A stretch of DNA of 64,000 nt from Chelonoidis abingdonii (Eukaryota > Chordata > Testudines > Testudinidae). How positions within the stretch are numbered: the stretch's first letter is position 1; each line of letters starts with the position of its first letter. Shown one piece after another: positions 48,030 through 59,307 of the stretch. The DNA is taken from the NCBI RefSeq assembly GCF_003597395.2, contig NC_133771.1:50512505-50576504 (forward strand), written 5' to 3'. The position numbers were made by a program, and so were the translations under genes. Below the pieces are notes generated by a model that worked only from the letters and a program-made list of their open reading frames with translations, made no database searches and was not told the origin of the DNA.

Positions 48030-48960
48030 ATTACTGGGGCTCAGTGTCAAAATGATGCTTCAAAGCCTCCCTGGTTTGAATAGATCCCTGTTGAGTCCCA
48101 CTGATAGCCCTGGTGTCTGGCTGCTCAAAATCAGCTGCCAGACAATCCACCTCAGTGCTCCATCCCTGGGTAAACTTTTCCCCCTTGGCTTCACAGATGT
48201 TATACAGAGCACAGCAGGGTGCTATGACCATGGGAATATTTTACTCATTGGGGACTAACCTGCCAAAAAGACGGTGCCAACAATCCTTTAACCTGCCACA
48301 CACATATTCTACGGTCATTATGGACCTGATAAGCCTATTGTTGAAGTGCTCCTTGCTGCTATCAAGGTTTCTGGTGTGAGGCTTTATGAGCCATGGGAGT
48401 AAGGGGTAGTCTGGGTCTCCCAGGATCACTATGGGCATTTCCACATCCCCTATTAGAATCTTCTGGTCTGCAAAGAAAGTCCCTGCGTGCAGCTTTCTAT
48501 ACAGTGTTCCTGAAGATGTATGTGTCATGCACTTTCCCTGACCACCCTGCATTGATGTCAGTAAAATAACCCTGATGATCCACCAGTGCCTGAAATACCA
48601 TAGAGAAGTAGCCTTTTCTATTGATATACTCCATCACAAGATGGTCTGGAGCCAAAATTGGAATGTGTGCCATCTATTGCCCTGTTGAAGGTAGGGAATC
48701 CCCATTGCCACAAAGCCATCCACTATTTCCTACACATTGCCCAGAATCACAGTCCTTCATATCAGGAGGCAATTAATGGCCTTCACACTTGTATCACCAC
48801 ATCCCCCATGGTGGACTTCCCAACTCCAAACTGATTCACGACTGACCAGTAGCAGTCTGGAGTTATCAGCTTCCACACAGCAATTGCCACGTGCTTCTCC
48901 ACCATTAGGACAGCTCTCATTTTGGTGTCCTTATGCTGTAGGCAGGGGAAAGCTCCATAC
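48030..48960 (-). pseudogene. Harbinger DDE transposase remnant
   Basis: The minus strand reads an IDGTHIP-like block near 48700-48660, a block with GYFTDINAGWSGKVHDT near 48590-48540, then an open stretch (48552-48241) with ILGDPDYPLLPWL and RSIMTVEYVCGRLKDCWHRL. The pattern matches HARBI1-type nucleases, with catalytic D in DGTH, a second D and E in VEYVxGRLK. A frameshift near the HDT block and several stops disable it. Confidence 0.8.
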
Positions 48961-49233
48961 ACGGGTCAAGGAAGGTGGCTTTGTGCATATGAAAGTTCTG
49001 CAGCCACTGCTTGTCATCCCATACTTACAGCACAATCTGATCCTACTGCTTGATGCTTGTTTCCCAAGCCCAATAGTGATGGTCCATGATTTGCAGCTGC
49101 TCCATGAATGTCAACATCAGTTTTGAATTGTTTCTTTTCATGATCCAGAGCAGGGCAGGCAGCATGGATTCCCGTTCAGATTTTCAGCTCATGAAATACT
49201 GCAGGATCAGCCATGTTGTATTCAAAATGCTTG

Positions 49234-50154
49234 TATCATAAGCATCTTTCCCAATTCTGAACCTTAGCGTCCAGAAATCTGGGTGCCTAGCATGAACCTC
49301 CAAGCTTAGTTACCAGCTTGGATCTTATCTCGCTGCCACCAGACAGGAATTACAGCGCCTGCCCGCTCTGGTCCCCCAAACTTTCCCTGGAGGGACCCCA
49401 AGACCCAGAAGCTCTGAGTCTTATCGGCAAGGGAAATAACCCACTTCCCTTCCCCCTCTCTCTCCCACCCAGACTTTCCTCTCTGGGCTAACCTGATAGT
49501 ATTGATGCAATCTCTTTACATCACCATATACAAGAAAGCATGTCTCCTCTATTCCACAAAAGACAAACCCAAATACAGGAAACAGAAGATGCATTCTACT
49601 CTTCTTCCCCTTCCACTCAATTTCTGCTGACCTGCGAGAGTTCAACCCTCCGTAATCGTAACACAACAGAGAATTCCCTCCCTTTTTCCTAGCGCTACCC
49701 AGAGAAAAAAAACTCAAACAAGTCTTAAAAAGAAAACTATATATATAAAGAAAAGAAAAAAGAATAAGATGTAATCTGCTGCATCAAGTGACATACAGGG
49801 CTATTGCTATTAAGAAAAATATGAAGCAAACAGTTCTGATTCAAAGAAGATATCCAATTGAAACATTCCAGCAAGCTACACACAATGTATAATACAACCA
49901 AAACAGGACATAAAGCATTATAATGTTCTTTACCTGTACTTAATTGGGGAAAACAGAAGATTAGAAGATAGAAAGACCCTTCTCAATCAGCTGCGGGGGG
50001 GGAGAGACAGACAAAAAGACTCAGACCCCAAAAAATCCCCTCCCTGACTTTGAAAAATCCAGTTTCCTGATTGGCCCTCTGGTCAGGTGTTTGGTTCCCT
50101 TTGTTCCCTTTACAGGTGAAAGAAACATTAACCCTTAGCTATCTATTTATGACA
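49234..50154 (-). mobile_element. solo ERV LTR inside the Harbinger element, TSD GCTTG
   Basis: On the minus strand it starts TGTCATAAATAGATAGC, a familiar reptile LTR start, and ends GATGCTTATGATA. The flanks GCTTG at 49229-49233 and 50155-50159 are identical. Length 921 bp, with no internal genes. Confidence 0.85.
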
Positions 50155-50549
50155 GCTTGTCACACGACTGGTAAGCAGTGCAGGCTCCATGATTTCAGGC
50201 AGAGATGATGGGTGTAAAATTTACATGGGCAATTGAAAAACAGTGCAAAACATAGTCAGAAGCACTTGAAATTAAAGTACGAAGAAAACTGCATCATGGG
50301 GTAGTGAACTCGCCCCCATGATGCATTGCTATCCATTCCCAGAACTTATAGTGGGAGAAGGTGGTGATTTGCACAGTGAAATAGCTATCCACAGTGCACA
50401 GCTCTCTCTATTGGTGCTAGAACACTAATAGTGGACACGCTCTGCTGACACAAGGAGTGTTATGTGAAGTGCACAAGTGATGTAATTACAGTAGTTTCTG
50501 ATTGTCAACATAACATAAGTTGACTTAACTCTGTAGTGTAGTTATGGCC

Positions 50550-50768
50550 CACGTCTTTTATAATAAAAGTCTGGTATAACATTGACTTATGCACAAGGTC
50601 CAATTTAAAAGTCAAAGGTGTTATATTTGTTTCCAGAGTAACAGTCCAGTATTTTGATGCTGTTACTCCTTGCAAAATTTTTATGAAAAGTTCTTCACTG
50701 TTGCTTGCACTGTTGTGATTGTTCTCTCTGTGCAGAAAATATACTATACTTTTTCTTTCTGGGCTCAT
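50550..50768 (-). pseudogene. gypsy A protease, N-terminal part
   Basis: It encodes YWTVTLETNITPLTFKLD, the usual lead into the protease active site, then a decayed active-site region. It joins 45787 across the Harbinger element. Confidence 0.65.
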
Positions 50769-50799
50769 GCTTCTGTTTGCAAACTCTTGGATACTGGTT

Positions 50800-51560
50800 T
50801 AGTTTCTTGCACCTGTTGGGACGTTGGCCAAAGGCAGGACTCTGCTGTGGTCTATGTCTTGTACCATAGTGTGCACAGCAATTTTTGTGCTGTCTTTTGC
50901 ACTCTTTTGAGGTGTACTTCTCAGACTTATCATGTAGATTTCTGTTCTGTCTCTGCTATTTTCGCTGAGGATTTATTATCCTGTCCACAATTTCATCGTC
51001 TTGCTTTCCCTCTATAAGCTTCAGCCTGGCCTGGGTAGTCTCTGTTGCTTGGCAGATGCTGATTGCTTTCTCTAGCTTGAGATCAGGATCCTCCAGCAAT
51101 CTTTTTCTGATCTGTGATTATCTGATCCCCATCACTATCTAGTCTCTAATTAGGGCGTCTGTGGATCCTCTGAAATTACAGGACTGAACCAGTCTGAGAT
51201 CCTTTAAAAATTTGTCAAATGATTCTACCTCTGTGAGAAGTCTAATTTTTTATTGGCATGTAGCACTCAAACTTTCAGATCACTGTCTCATAATCAATCT
51301 GCTTTGCTTTTCTCAACTGCAGACTTTAGAGACATCCAGACACTCAGCCCTTGCTATATTTAGAAAGATAGCTATCTTTTCCTCACTGGGCTTCTCACTG
51401 GCTCTATTCGCTCCCATGTAAAATACTGAACTGTTGCTTAAATTTCCTCCAGTTGTCCAGTGCATGACTGGAGAGTTTCAGCTCCACTGGAACCCTTAGT
51501 TACTCCACTTTCTTCCTCTCAGTTTTCACTTCACATGATCCAACCACTTCTGGTACCATA
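50800..51560 (-). pseudogene. gypsy A gag remnant with zinc knuckle
   Basis: The minus strand holds EVESFDKFLKDLRLVQSC near 51235-51180, in which the pattern ESF.K.L.DL.L...C matches the gag of gypsy B (62219-62617). A decayed zinc-knuckle region lies at about 50880-50800 (CCAHYGTRHR, SPAFGQ). Stops are frequent. Confidence 0.7.
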
Positions 51561-51563
51561 TTA

Positions 51564-52422
51564 TGTTCTGATGAAGAAGTCCACAGACAGTATATGAGAA
51601 AGTGGATTCTTTATTGAAGTGAACACCCAGCCTATTACAATCTTACTAGGAGGGAGGGCAGTATTGTGGGGCAAGAACACCCCATCACCTCAGAGGTGGG
51701 GCAAGGGCTTGGTAGCCTTGAGGTTAAAGTCAGCCTCAGTGCTACATGGCCCAAGGGCTGCTGTCAATAGGAGTCCCCTTGGCTGCGGGGAAGAGTGGCC
51801 TAATACTCATAGTCAATAGGAGGGTTTGATGGGCTGCCCCCCAAAGGGGCAGCTGGGGTAAGGGGACCCAGGCTCCTCCGGCTCACTAGGTCCAAGCCCA
51901 GGGTCCTGGTAGTTGCAAGTGGGTTCACTGCTAAGTTGGTAGGGAAACCACCTGACCACGTGGACTGCTGCAGGAACACTGGCTAGTCCCGGCTATTTCC
52001 TACTGTGACTCCTGCAGTTGAAGTCAGGGTGTTTTCAAAGTCTCTGGGCATCTTGGGTGATGACTGCATCCACAGATACCTGAGCACCTGCCTGGGCTTT
52101 GGCATCTCCTGCTCCTGTGGTCCGGAATCCAAGCTGCTCCTCGGCTGGAGCTGGCGAGGTGCATCCTTCCTCATCAGTGGTCAGCCCAGACTGAGCTAGG
52201 CTGCTCCCTTTTATACTGCAGCAGCAGTTGGAGCATGCCCAGCAGGGTCGAAGGGGCATGGCTTCCTCTGCGAAGAGTGCTGCCTTAACCCCTTCTGCTC
52301 CAGTGTGGGGCAAATACACCCCATCACAGGCGGCTAAAAACAAAACTGAAACTTCTTCTGGAACATGTATGAACTTCTTAGAGCTGCTAAGGAGAGAGAG
52401 CGAGCTGAGTCACAGACTAGTT
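51564..52422 (-). repeat. gypsy A 5' LTR, interrupted
   Basis: The outer parts (51564-51660 and about 52330-52422) match the 195-bp 3' LTR. The middle is a separate solo LTR. Directly inside it (complement of 51545-51560) lies TGGTACCAGAAGTGG, a plausible primer-binding site resembling the initiator tRNA-Met 3' end. Confidence 0.75.
51665..52326 (-). mobile_element. solo LTR within gypsy A's 5' LTR
   Basis: On the minus strand it starts TGATGGGGTGTATTTGCCCC and ends TTCTTGCCCCACA. It has a TATA box, TATAAAAGGG (complement of 52206-52215). Target duplications are not resolved, but the surrounding gypsy LTR is cleanly split by it. Confidence 0.65.
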
Positions 52423-52472
52423 CTTAAAGAGACAAATTACTCCAGCCTGACATTGCCACTTGTAACAGTCCA

Positions 52473-52650
52473 TGTACAGGAGGAGTACTTGATCCACTGA
52501 ATCTGTGACTCTCAGTGAATTAAGGGAAGGCTTCAGTACCTTATGTATCAGGAAGACTACAGTCCAGATGCACAGTTTTGAGAACCAGTAGAAAGCATCC
52601 ACACCTTGGACCTATTGCAACAGTTCCATCAGAAGTACCCTTGAAAAACC
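52473..52650 (+). pseudogene. gypsy C integrase C-terminal chromodomain
   Basis: Past gypsy A the plus strand reads VQEEYLIH, then after a stop and altered codons GRLQYLMYQEDYSPDAQF, EPVESIHTLDLLQQF and HQKYP. The spacing of an EYxIxxI strand, a YLxxWxxY strand (W changed to Q here) and an EPxxxI helix matches a chromodomain. In chromoviruses it directs integration to marked chromatin. A purine tract and the LTR follow directly, as expected for the end of pol. Confidence 0.65.
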
Positions 52651-52692
52651 AGGTCTCAAAGCCCTTGGGAGGCATCTTTGAGGGGGAGGCAC

Positions 52693-53113
52693 TGTTAGGA
52701 ATCAGGGTCTGCAGTAGGCCCAGTCTCAGAGCAACTGGACAAGTGCAGCTAGCCTGTATTAGGCTGCCTGGTTGGCTATGCGGTCTCATTGGGTGGAAGA
52801 GTCAGCAGACCAACTCTTAAGCCCAGCAGCAGCTATCCAGTGGTTGCTTAAAGAATTGGCCATGGCACAGTTCCTGTGCCTGCTTGTTCTAGTTCTGCTC
52901 CTCTCTTGTTCCAATCCTGCCCCTGCCTTGCCTCACTCCAGGTAAGCTGATTCTGACCCTTGGTTCTGATTCCTGACCTCTGATTTCAAATATGACCCTT
53001 GGTTCTGACATCTGGGCTCTGGCACTGACCCTGGGCTCCAATTCCTGACTACCAACTCCTATTCTAATCACTAGGCTTGACTCCTGCTCTGACCATTAGA
53101 ACTGTGTTCTGTG
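52693..53113 (+). repeat. gypsy C 3' LTR, first part
   Basis: It begins TGTTAGGAATCAGGG right after the purine tract and matches 37953-38480. Gypsy B interrupts it, and the rest is at about 63068-63118 (CACTAGACACAACTGCCC...ATGTGATA). Confidence 0.75.
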
Positions 53114-53318
53114 TGTTGTCTTGTGGATTGATAAGAAGCATGCACAGTCTGAACTTGTAGAAGTAGGGCTTTATTAGAACTAAAACAGAATTACATAAGA
53201 CGGAGACGAGCAAGGTGCTCCTAGCTGTGTATCTGGTGGTGAAGCTCACACTAGACTGCTTCCAACCAGTTCTTCCTAGCATGTGATCTTCTCTTAAAGG
53301 CACAGCACATACTCCGCA
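53114..53318 (-). repeat. gypsy B 3' LTR (205 bp)
   Basis: It is bounded by TGTTGTCTTG and ACTCCGCA on the plus strand, next to the pyrimidine-rich complement of the PPT. Confidence 0.75.
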
Positions 53319-54779
53319 CTCTCCCCTCTCCAGCAAAAGCAACCCCAAACAATTTAACATATATGCTAATTGTTTCTCTACAAATACCATGTAACCATAG
53401 CACCCCCCTGTGGCCAGGATGGAGTCTGCTCTGGGCAAGAAAAGGCACTGGCAGGAATGCAAGAAATTTCCTTCCAGGTCAGAGGCACTGTTCCAACCTC
53501 CCTGCCTCAGAAAACACAAACACACACACAAAATAGTACAACAAATATAGGAAAGGGAAATATGTATTTACAGAAAGTTGAATGGAGAAAAACGGGGAGA
53601 AGATAGGATGAGGGCTAGAACAGGATTACATCCAACACAAGGACCCACAGACCCAATGATACCACAATATAAAAAACAGAGACACTGAGCACTGCATCTA
53701 CTCTCCGAATTCAGGAATCCCAGACAGAGTTCCAGTCCGGCAGTGAGTTCTTGAGTGCTCCTGCTCGTCTTCATCACCAGTAAATTTTTCCCAACCAACC
53801 TCTCCAGTGCCCTCTTCTGCCACTCTCTACAAACCCACACAGAGTGAAAACCTCCCCACCTGGCTAGCTACAACCTCCCTCCTTATTCCCAGTGTGAAGT
53901 CACAAACCCCAGTAGCCACAGCCCCATACAGCTCTGGGTGAGGGCAATACTGGGTACAGCTCTAGTTTGTCCTTTTCAGGACATTCCTTCTGGCATGGTG
54001 CTCCTGCTGACTGCCATCATTGGACATCCCTGGTCATCTGCTTTGTCCCTCCTGGACTGTGGGCTGGTTCTCAGTTTCTTCACTAGTGGAGGGCCTGTTC
54101 ATTGTAGGCCCTCTTGTTGGGAGCTATGGACACACATCCCCTGTCACTTTCCTACCTCGATGACTCCTCCGCTGGAACAAGCATTTCCTCTGCCTTAGGA
54201 TGAGGTTTTAAAGGGGCCATGCTCTCTAACCCAAAGAGTACAACCATAACATACTCACCTTTATTAGCCCAATGAGTCTTTCAGGGGCCCTGAACAGTCT
54301 ATTAGATTTTTGAGTGATCACTTCAGTCCTTGCACAAGCTGAATCAGGAGACTGCTCTGCTTGCTGATCTGAAGGATCCTCAGAGGTATTCTCAGTGCTT
54401 TGTCAGTGAAGTATCTGCCTCTTTATCACCTTCTTCTTCAGGAAGATGTTGCAGATATCTCCTGTTCCTCCAAAATGTATGTCTTTCAGGAATCTGTACT
54501 TTATCAGATCGTGGGGTGACCTCATGAGTCACTACTGCCCTCTATTCCCAGCAAGTACTATCATGAATCCACATTGCAGCTCTAGGCATCAAAGGCTCTA
54601 ACACACTGGACCCTCTGTGATAATACATGTTTTGTTTACACTTATGTTGCTTATACACATCTAAGTCAGTATTGCCATTAGGGTTTAGTACTACGTTAGG
54701 GAGTCTTGTTCTCAACTACCTGCAAAACAATACCTCTGTAGGTGACAGTCCATGGTAGGTTGGTGCTGCTCTATATTCA

Positions 54780-55420
54780 TAATAGCCAAATATGGATCTG
54801 TACCTGTGTCAGTGGCCTTTTTCAAAAAAGTCTTTTAATAATTTTCACACCATTATCTACAAAACCATTGGATTGAGAATATTTGGGCCTTGAAGTTACA
54901 TGATTAAAACCATACTCTAGCCATTGTTTTTAATTCATGTCCTTCAGACTGCAGACCATTATCAGACATGAGCTTTAGGAATTCCATGTCTGGAAAATAT
55001 GGATTTCATGTGCCTTATTACATGTTTTGACATGGTATGTGCTAATAAAACAATCTTTGGATGATAATAACAATCTCAAATAAAAGCAGTCTTTTTCTGC
55101 ATATATAAATAAACCACACCAACTTTCGACCATGCCCTTAACTGTTCATTGTTTATCAACATAAGCTCTTTTTTTGTTTAGTTTGGTATTTTTGACACGC
55201 TTCACACATTTTAACAGTTTTCTCTATCTCATTATTTATTCGTGGCCAATACAGTGTCTCTCTGGCTCTTCATTTACGTTTCTCCATGCCCAAGTATCCT
55301 TCATGTATTCTTGTGAGCATGTCGTCTTGTAACATCTCAGGCACTACTCTTCCGTTTCCTCTAAACAATACACCATCAGTAATAGATAGTTCTGTTTTGA
55401 ACTGGAACTATGGACATAGT
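54780..55420 (-). pseudogene. gypsy B integrase remnant
   Basis: The minus strand holds YSQSNGFVDNGVKIIKRL near 54890-54835, where the usual catalytic E of the DDE triad has become D. Upstream blocks include a decayed second-D region near 54960. The sequence is close to gypsy A's integrase but more broken. Confidence 0.7.
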
Positions 55421-55589
55421 ATGTAATGTCCTGGCAACCTGGGATGAATAGCGGTAATTACCCTGAGTACAGTCTTATTAGCTGTAATCTCATAAAATTC
55501 ATTCCACTTCCTTTTTGAGACAAGACAATTCTTTTTTATCAGGTTGGCATGCACTATGTCTTACTCCACCTCTGTTACTATTACAGTTT

Positions 55590-56000
55590 TATCATATGAT
55601 CTGGATAACGTGTCCGCCACCACTAACTCTTTTCTTGGTTTATGTACTATTGTTAAATCATTCAACTGGAGCTGAAAAATAGTTGTTATATTCTGAGTGG
55701 AGTGTCAACTTGCCCCTTCTTTGCAATTGATATCAGGGGCTTATGGTCTGTTTCTGCAACAACTGGTCTTCCATAAATGAATATGTAATTTTTTACAACT
55801 ACACACAAGAACTAAAACTTCCTTTTCTAATTGGGAATAGTGGCATTCTATTTTTATAAAACCCCTGAATGTATACACCACTGATTTTTGTAACAATATT
55901 GCCCCTATGCCTTCTTTGGAGGCATCAGTGGAAAATTTGGTCTGTCTCCTGCTGTCAAAATGTATTAGGACAGGGACTTTCTAAATCAATTGTTTTAAAA
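55590..56000 (-). pseudogene. gypsy B RNase H remnant
   Basis: YGRPVVAETDHKPLIS is encoded near 55780-55730, matching the corresponding stretch of gypsy A (YGRPVLAEVDHKPLV). Stops lie on both sides. Confidence 0.75.
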
Positions 56001-56041
56001 TACCAAACTCTTTGTCCAGGTTTGTATCACATGTCCATTGA

Positions 56042-56236
56042 CTATTCTTTTATATGAATGCATAGTTTTGCAGTCAAATTAGGTATAAATTTACCAACAA
56101 AATTAATTATTGCTATGACCCTCGGTACTCCCTCCTTATTTTCTGGGTGAGGCAAATTTGCTATTGCTTGTGTTCTGCTAGGATCAATACATATCCCATG
56201 TTCAGTTAACCTGTTTCCTAAAGTGTTAATGTCTCT
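56042..56236 (-). pseudogene. gypsy B RT, C-terminal part
   Basis: The minus strand reads HGICIDPSRTQAIANLPHP and AIINFVGKFIPNL, the RT thumb and connection, which is open up to the Harbinger insertion point at 56236. Confidence 0.8.
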
Positions 56237-58320
56237 GGCCACGTCTACACTATGCGATAATATCGAATTAGCTAAAATTGGTTCATAAAACTGATATTAT
56301 AAGTTCGATTTCACGCTGCCACACTAGGCACATTAATTCGGCGGTATGCATCCATGGTCCGAGGCTAGCGTCGATTTCTGAAGCATTGCATTGTGGGTAG
56401 CTATTCCGTAGCTATCCCATAGTTCCTGCAGTCTCCCCCGCCCCTTGGAATTCTGGTTGAATCATTGTCGCGGGTGGTTCTGGGTAAAATGTCCGTCAGT
56501 CATTCCTTCCTCCGGGAAAACAACAGCTGACAATCCTTTCGCGCCGTTTTTATTTTTCCCTGGATTGCCCTGGCAGACGCCATAGCACGGCAACCATGGA
56601 GCCCGTTTTCAGCTTTTTTTTTTCCGGCACCGTATGTGTACTGGATGCCGCGGACAGAGGCGATACTCCAGCGCTACAACAGCAGCATTCATTTGCTTTT
56701 GCATGATAGCAGAGATGGTTACCAGTCGTTCTGTAACCGTGCTACTGCCGGAGAAAGGAGTAAAACTGGCAATGGAGATGACGGTTATCTCTCCCCTCTG
56801 TACTGGTCTGCTGCTATCATGAGTGCCCCTGGCTGAGATCGCCGGGGGCGCAAAAGCAAAACTGGGAATGACTCCCCGAGTCAATCCCTCCTTTATGGTT
56901 TTCTAAAAATAGAGTCAGTCCTGCCTAGAATAAGGGGCAAGTGTACTAGAGGACCAGTGTATCAGAGCACAGCTGCTCCGTGTCAGTATTCACAGGGGTG
57001 CCCCTGCAACAACCCACCCGTTGCTTCCCTCCTCCCCCAACCTTCCTGGGCTACCGTGGCAGTGTCCCCCCATTTGTGTCATGAAGTTATAAAGAATGCA
57101 GGAATAAGAAACAGAGACTTGTTAGTGAGATAAAATGAGGGGGAGGCAGCCTCCGGGGCTATGACAGTCCAGGCAGGACAATAAGCGGTGCGGGGGAGAG
57201 GAGCCAGCATGCTGCTGCTATGACAGTCCAGGCAGTACAGAATCTTTTCTTTACACAGGAAAGGAGGGGGCTGATTGAAGCTCAGCCCCCAGTTGCTATG
57301 ATGAAGACGGTTACTAGCCGTTCTGTCCTATCTACTGGGAATAAACTGTGAGTGACCAGAATCATTCCTGTTTTACCCAGAGCCCCCCATATTCAGTTAA
57401 AAGCCAGCATTGGAGCACTCAGGGGTCATGAGGACAGTTACCAGTCCTACTGCACCATCTGCCACCAGAGAGGGGAGAGAGCGGATACTGCTCTTCACTG
57501 CTGCAGCATCGCGTCTACCAGCAGCATTCAGTACACATAATACGGGTGGACATTGAAAGAAGTCAAGAAATGATTTCGTTTCCCTTTTCTTTCAGTGGGG
57601 TGGGGGGGGGAAGAAACTGAGGAGCTATTCCCTGAACCACGCAGACACTGTGTTTGAACCTACAGACATTGGGAGCTCAGCCAAGAATGCAAATACTTTT
57701 CAGAGACTGCTGTGGACTGTGGGATAGCTGGAGTCCTCAGTACCCCCCTCCCTCCATGAGCGTCCATTTGATCTCTGGCTTCCTGTTACGGCTTGTCACG
57801 CAGCACTGTGTAGCCTGGAGATTTTTTTCAAACGCTTTGGCATTTCATGTTCTGTAACGGAGCTTTGATAGAACAGATTTGTCTCCCCCAAACAGCGATC
57901 AGATCCAGTATCCTCCCGTACGGTCCATGCTGGAGCTCTTTTTGGATTTGGGGACTGCATCGCACACCCGTGCTGATCAGAGCTCCACGCTGGGCAAACA
58001 GGAAATGTAATTCAAAAGTTCGCGGGGCTTTTCCTGTTTACCTGCCCGCTGCATCGAGTTCAGATTGCTGTCCAGAGCGGTCAGTGGTGAACTGTGGGAT
58101 ACTGCCCGGAGGCCAATAACGTCGATTTCCGTCCACACTAACCCTAATCCGATATGTTTATATCGATTTTAGCGCTACTCCTCTCGTCTGGGAGGAGTAC
58201 AGAAATCGATATAAAGTGCTCTTTATATTGATATAAAAAACGTTGTAGTGTGGATGGGTACAGCGTTAAATCGATTTAACGCTGTTTAAATCGATTTAAA
58301 CGCGTAGTGTAGACCAGGCC
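56237..58320. mobile_element. PIF/Harbinger-like element in gypsy B RT, TSD TCT
   Basis: The ends GGCCACGTCTACACTATGCG and (complemented) GGCCTGGTCTACACTACGCG are inverted repeats. TCT at 56234-56236 and 58321-58323 is duplicated. Taking out the element and one TCT restores the gypsy RT frame, so the limits are exact. The right subterminal region is rich in TTTAAATCGATTTAA palindromes. The interior has short coding-like modules repeated with GGTTACCAGTCGTTCTG variants but no recognisable transposase. Confidence 0.9.
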
Positions 58321-58760
58321 TCTGAGTCTGAATTTACATTGTTGTCCATTTAGCTTCAGACCTATTTCTCTAGCCCACTTCAATGCTCTCTTTAACTTGT
58401 AATTATGTTCCTCTGTTGTGCTGCCCCAGTTGAGAATGTCATCTATATATACTTCTGTGCCTTTGGTTCCCACAAATATTTTCTGCATAGGCCTACAAAA
58501 GACTTCTGGAGCAGATTTTAGACCAAACAGTAACCTGAAAAAGCTATACCTTCCATATGGTATAACAAAAGTACATAATTTGGAGCTCCTCTCATCTAAG
58601 AGAATCTGCCAGAATCAAAGAAGGCATCTAAAGTAGTAAAATACTTTGCACAAGTCATATCCCCCCAAAATGTCTTTGAAAGTGTGTTCCCCTTTGAGAT
58701 ATTTATTAAGCTCCTTAGGATATAGACATAATCTTAGTGTTCCATCCTTTTTTCCCCTAC
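58321..58760 (-). pseudogene. gypsy B RT, catalytic part
   Basis: The minus strand reads VYIDDILNWGSTTEEHNY near 58455-58400 with the YxDD box intact, then REIGLKLNGQQCKF up to the insertion. Toward 58600 the sequence upstream of the palm is frameshifted. Confidence 0.8.
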
Positions 58761-58795
58761 TCTTACTAATGAGTGCACCCATTCTGTAGGATCTT

Positions 58796-59280
58796 CTATT
58801 CTTCTGATTCGTATCTGTTGTTACTAAACGATATATGTATTTCTATGGGTATGTATGATAGTTCAATTTGGTCTGTTAGTTCAATTTGATATCCAGTTGC
58901 TAGATTTTGTACACCCTCAGAAACACCCTGATACTGTTCCTTTATGCCCGTGTCCCTTATCACCTCTACCATATGCACACTGTGTATTAGCCCAAGGGCT
59001 TGGCTTGTTTTTAAACCCATTAGGTGCTTAATTTCCTTTAACTATGACAACATTTATCAGATCTATTCAATCTTTTATCTTCCCTTGTAGTGCACATGTA
59101 CTTCTAGTAGGAATGAGTTTTTCCCTACAAGCTTTCAGTGTAACCTGTTTGCTCACCATGATCCCAGGCTTTTTCCCCAACCTTTTAACACTAATATCAG
59201 AAACAACATTTATCTGTGTCCAATTCATAGGTTCTATGAGTCCCTTTAGTCTCTAAAGAAATTGTCCATTCATTTGTTCC
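58796..59280 (-). pseudogene. gypsy B protease and protease-RT linker remnant
   Basis: The minus strand at 59280-59200 encodes NEWTISLETKGT and YELDTDKCC, the lead into the protease active site (the normal D-T-G reads D-T-D here). The linker region LKTSQALGLIHSVH near 59010 matches MCQALGL in gypsy A. Confidence 0.65.
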
Positions 59281-59307
59281 TTCTTCTTCAAATACAGCTC
59301 ATAGACC

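Larger units (their letters stand above)
45788..50549 (+). mobile_element. PIF/Harbinger element with Myb-like and transposase remnants
   Basis: The ends are GGCCTTGCCCACACTACACA and, complemented, GGCCATAACTACACTACAGA, an imperfect inverted repeat. The flanks CAA (45785-45787) and CAC (50550-50552) may be a 3-bp duplication with one change. A Myb/SANT-like gene on plus and a DDE transposase on minus converge, the usual two-gene layout of Harbinger. A solo LTR (49234-50154) sits in its right part. Confidence 0.85.
42165..52422 (-). mobile_element. gypsy A: Ty3/gypsy element inserted in gypsy C, TSD CTTAA
   Basis: CTTAA at 42160-42164 and 52423-52427 flanks it. The 3' LTR is 42165-42359 and the 5' LTR 51564-52422 (the latter enlarged by a solo LTR). 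Gag, protease, RT, RNase H and integrase follow in order on the minus strand. Three later insertions (hAT, Harbinger, LTR) interrupt it. Without them it would be about 4.3 kb. Confidence 0.9.
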
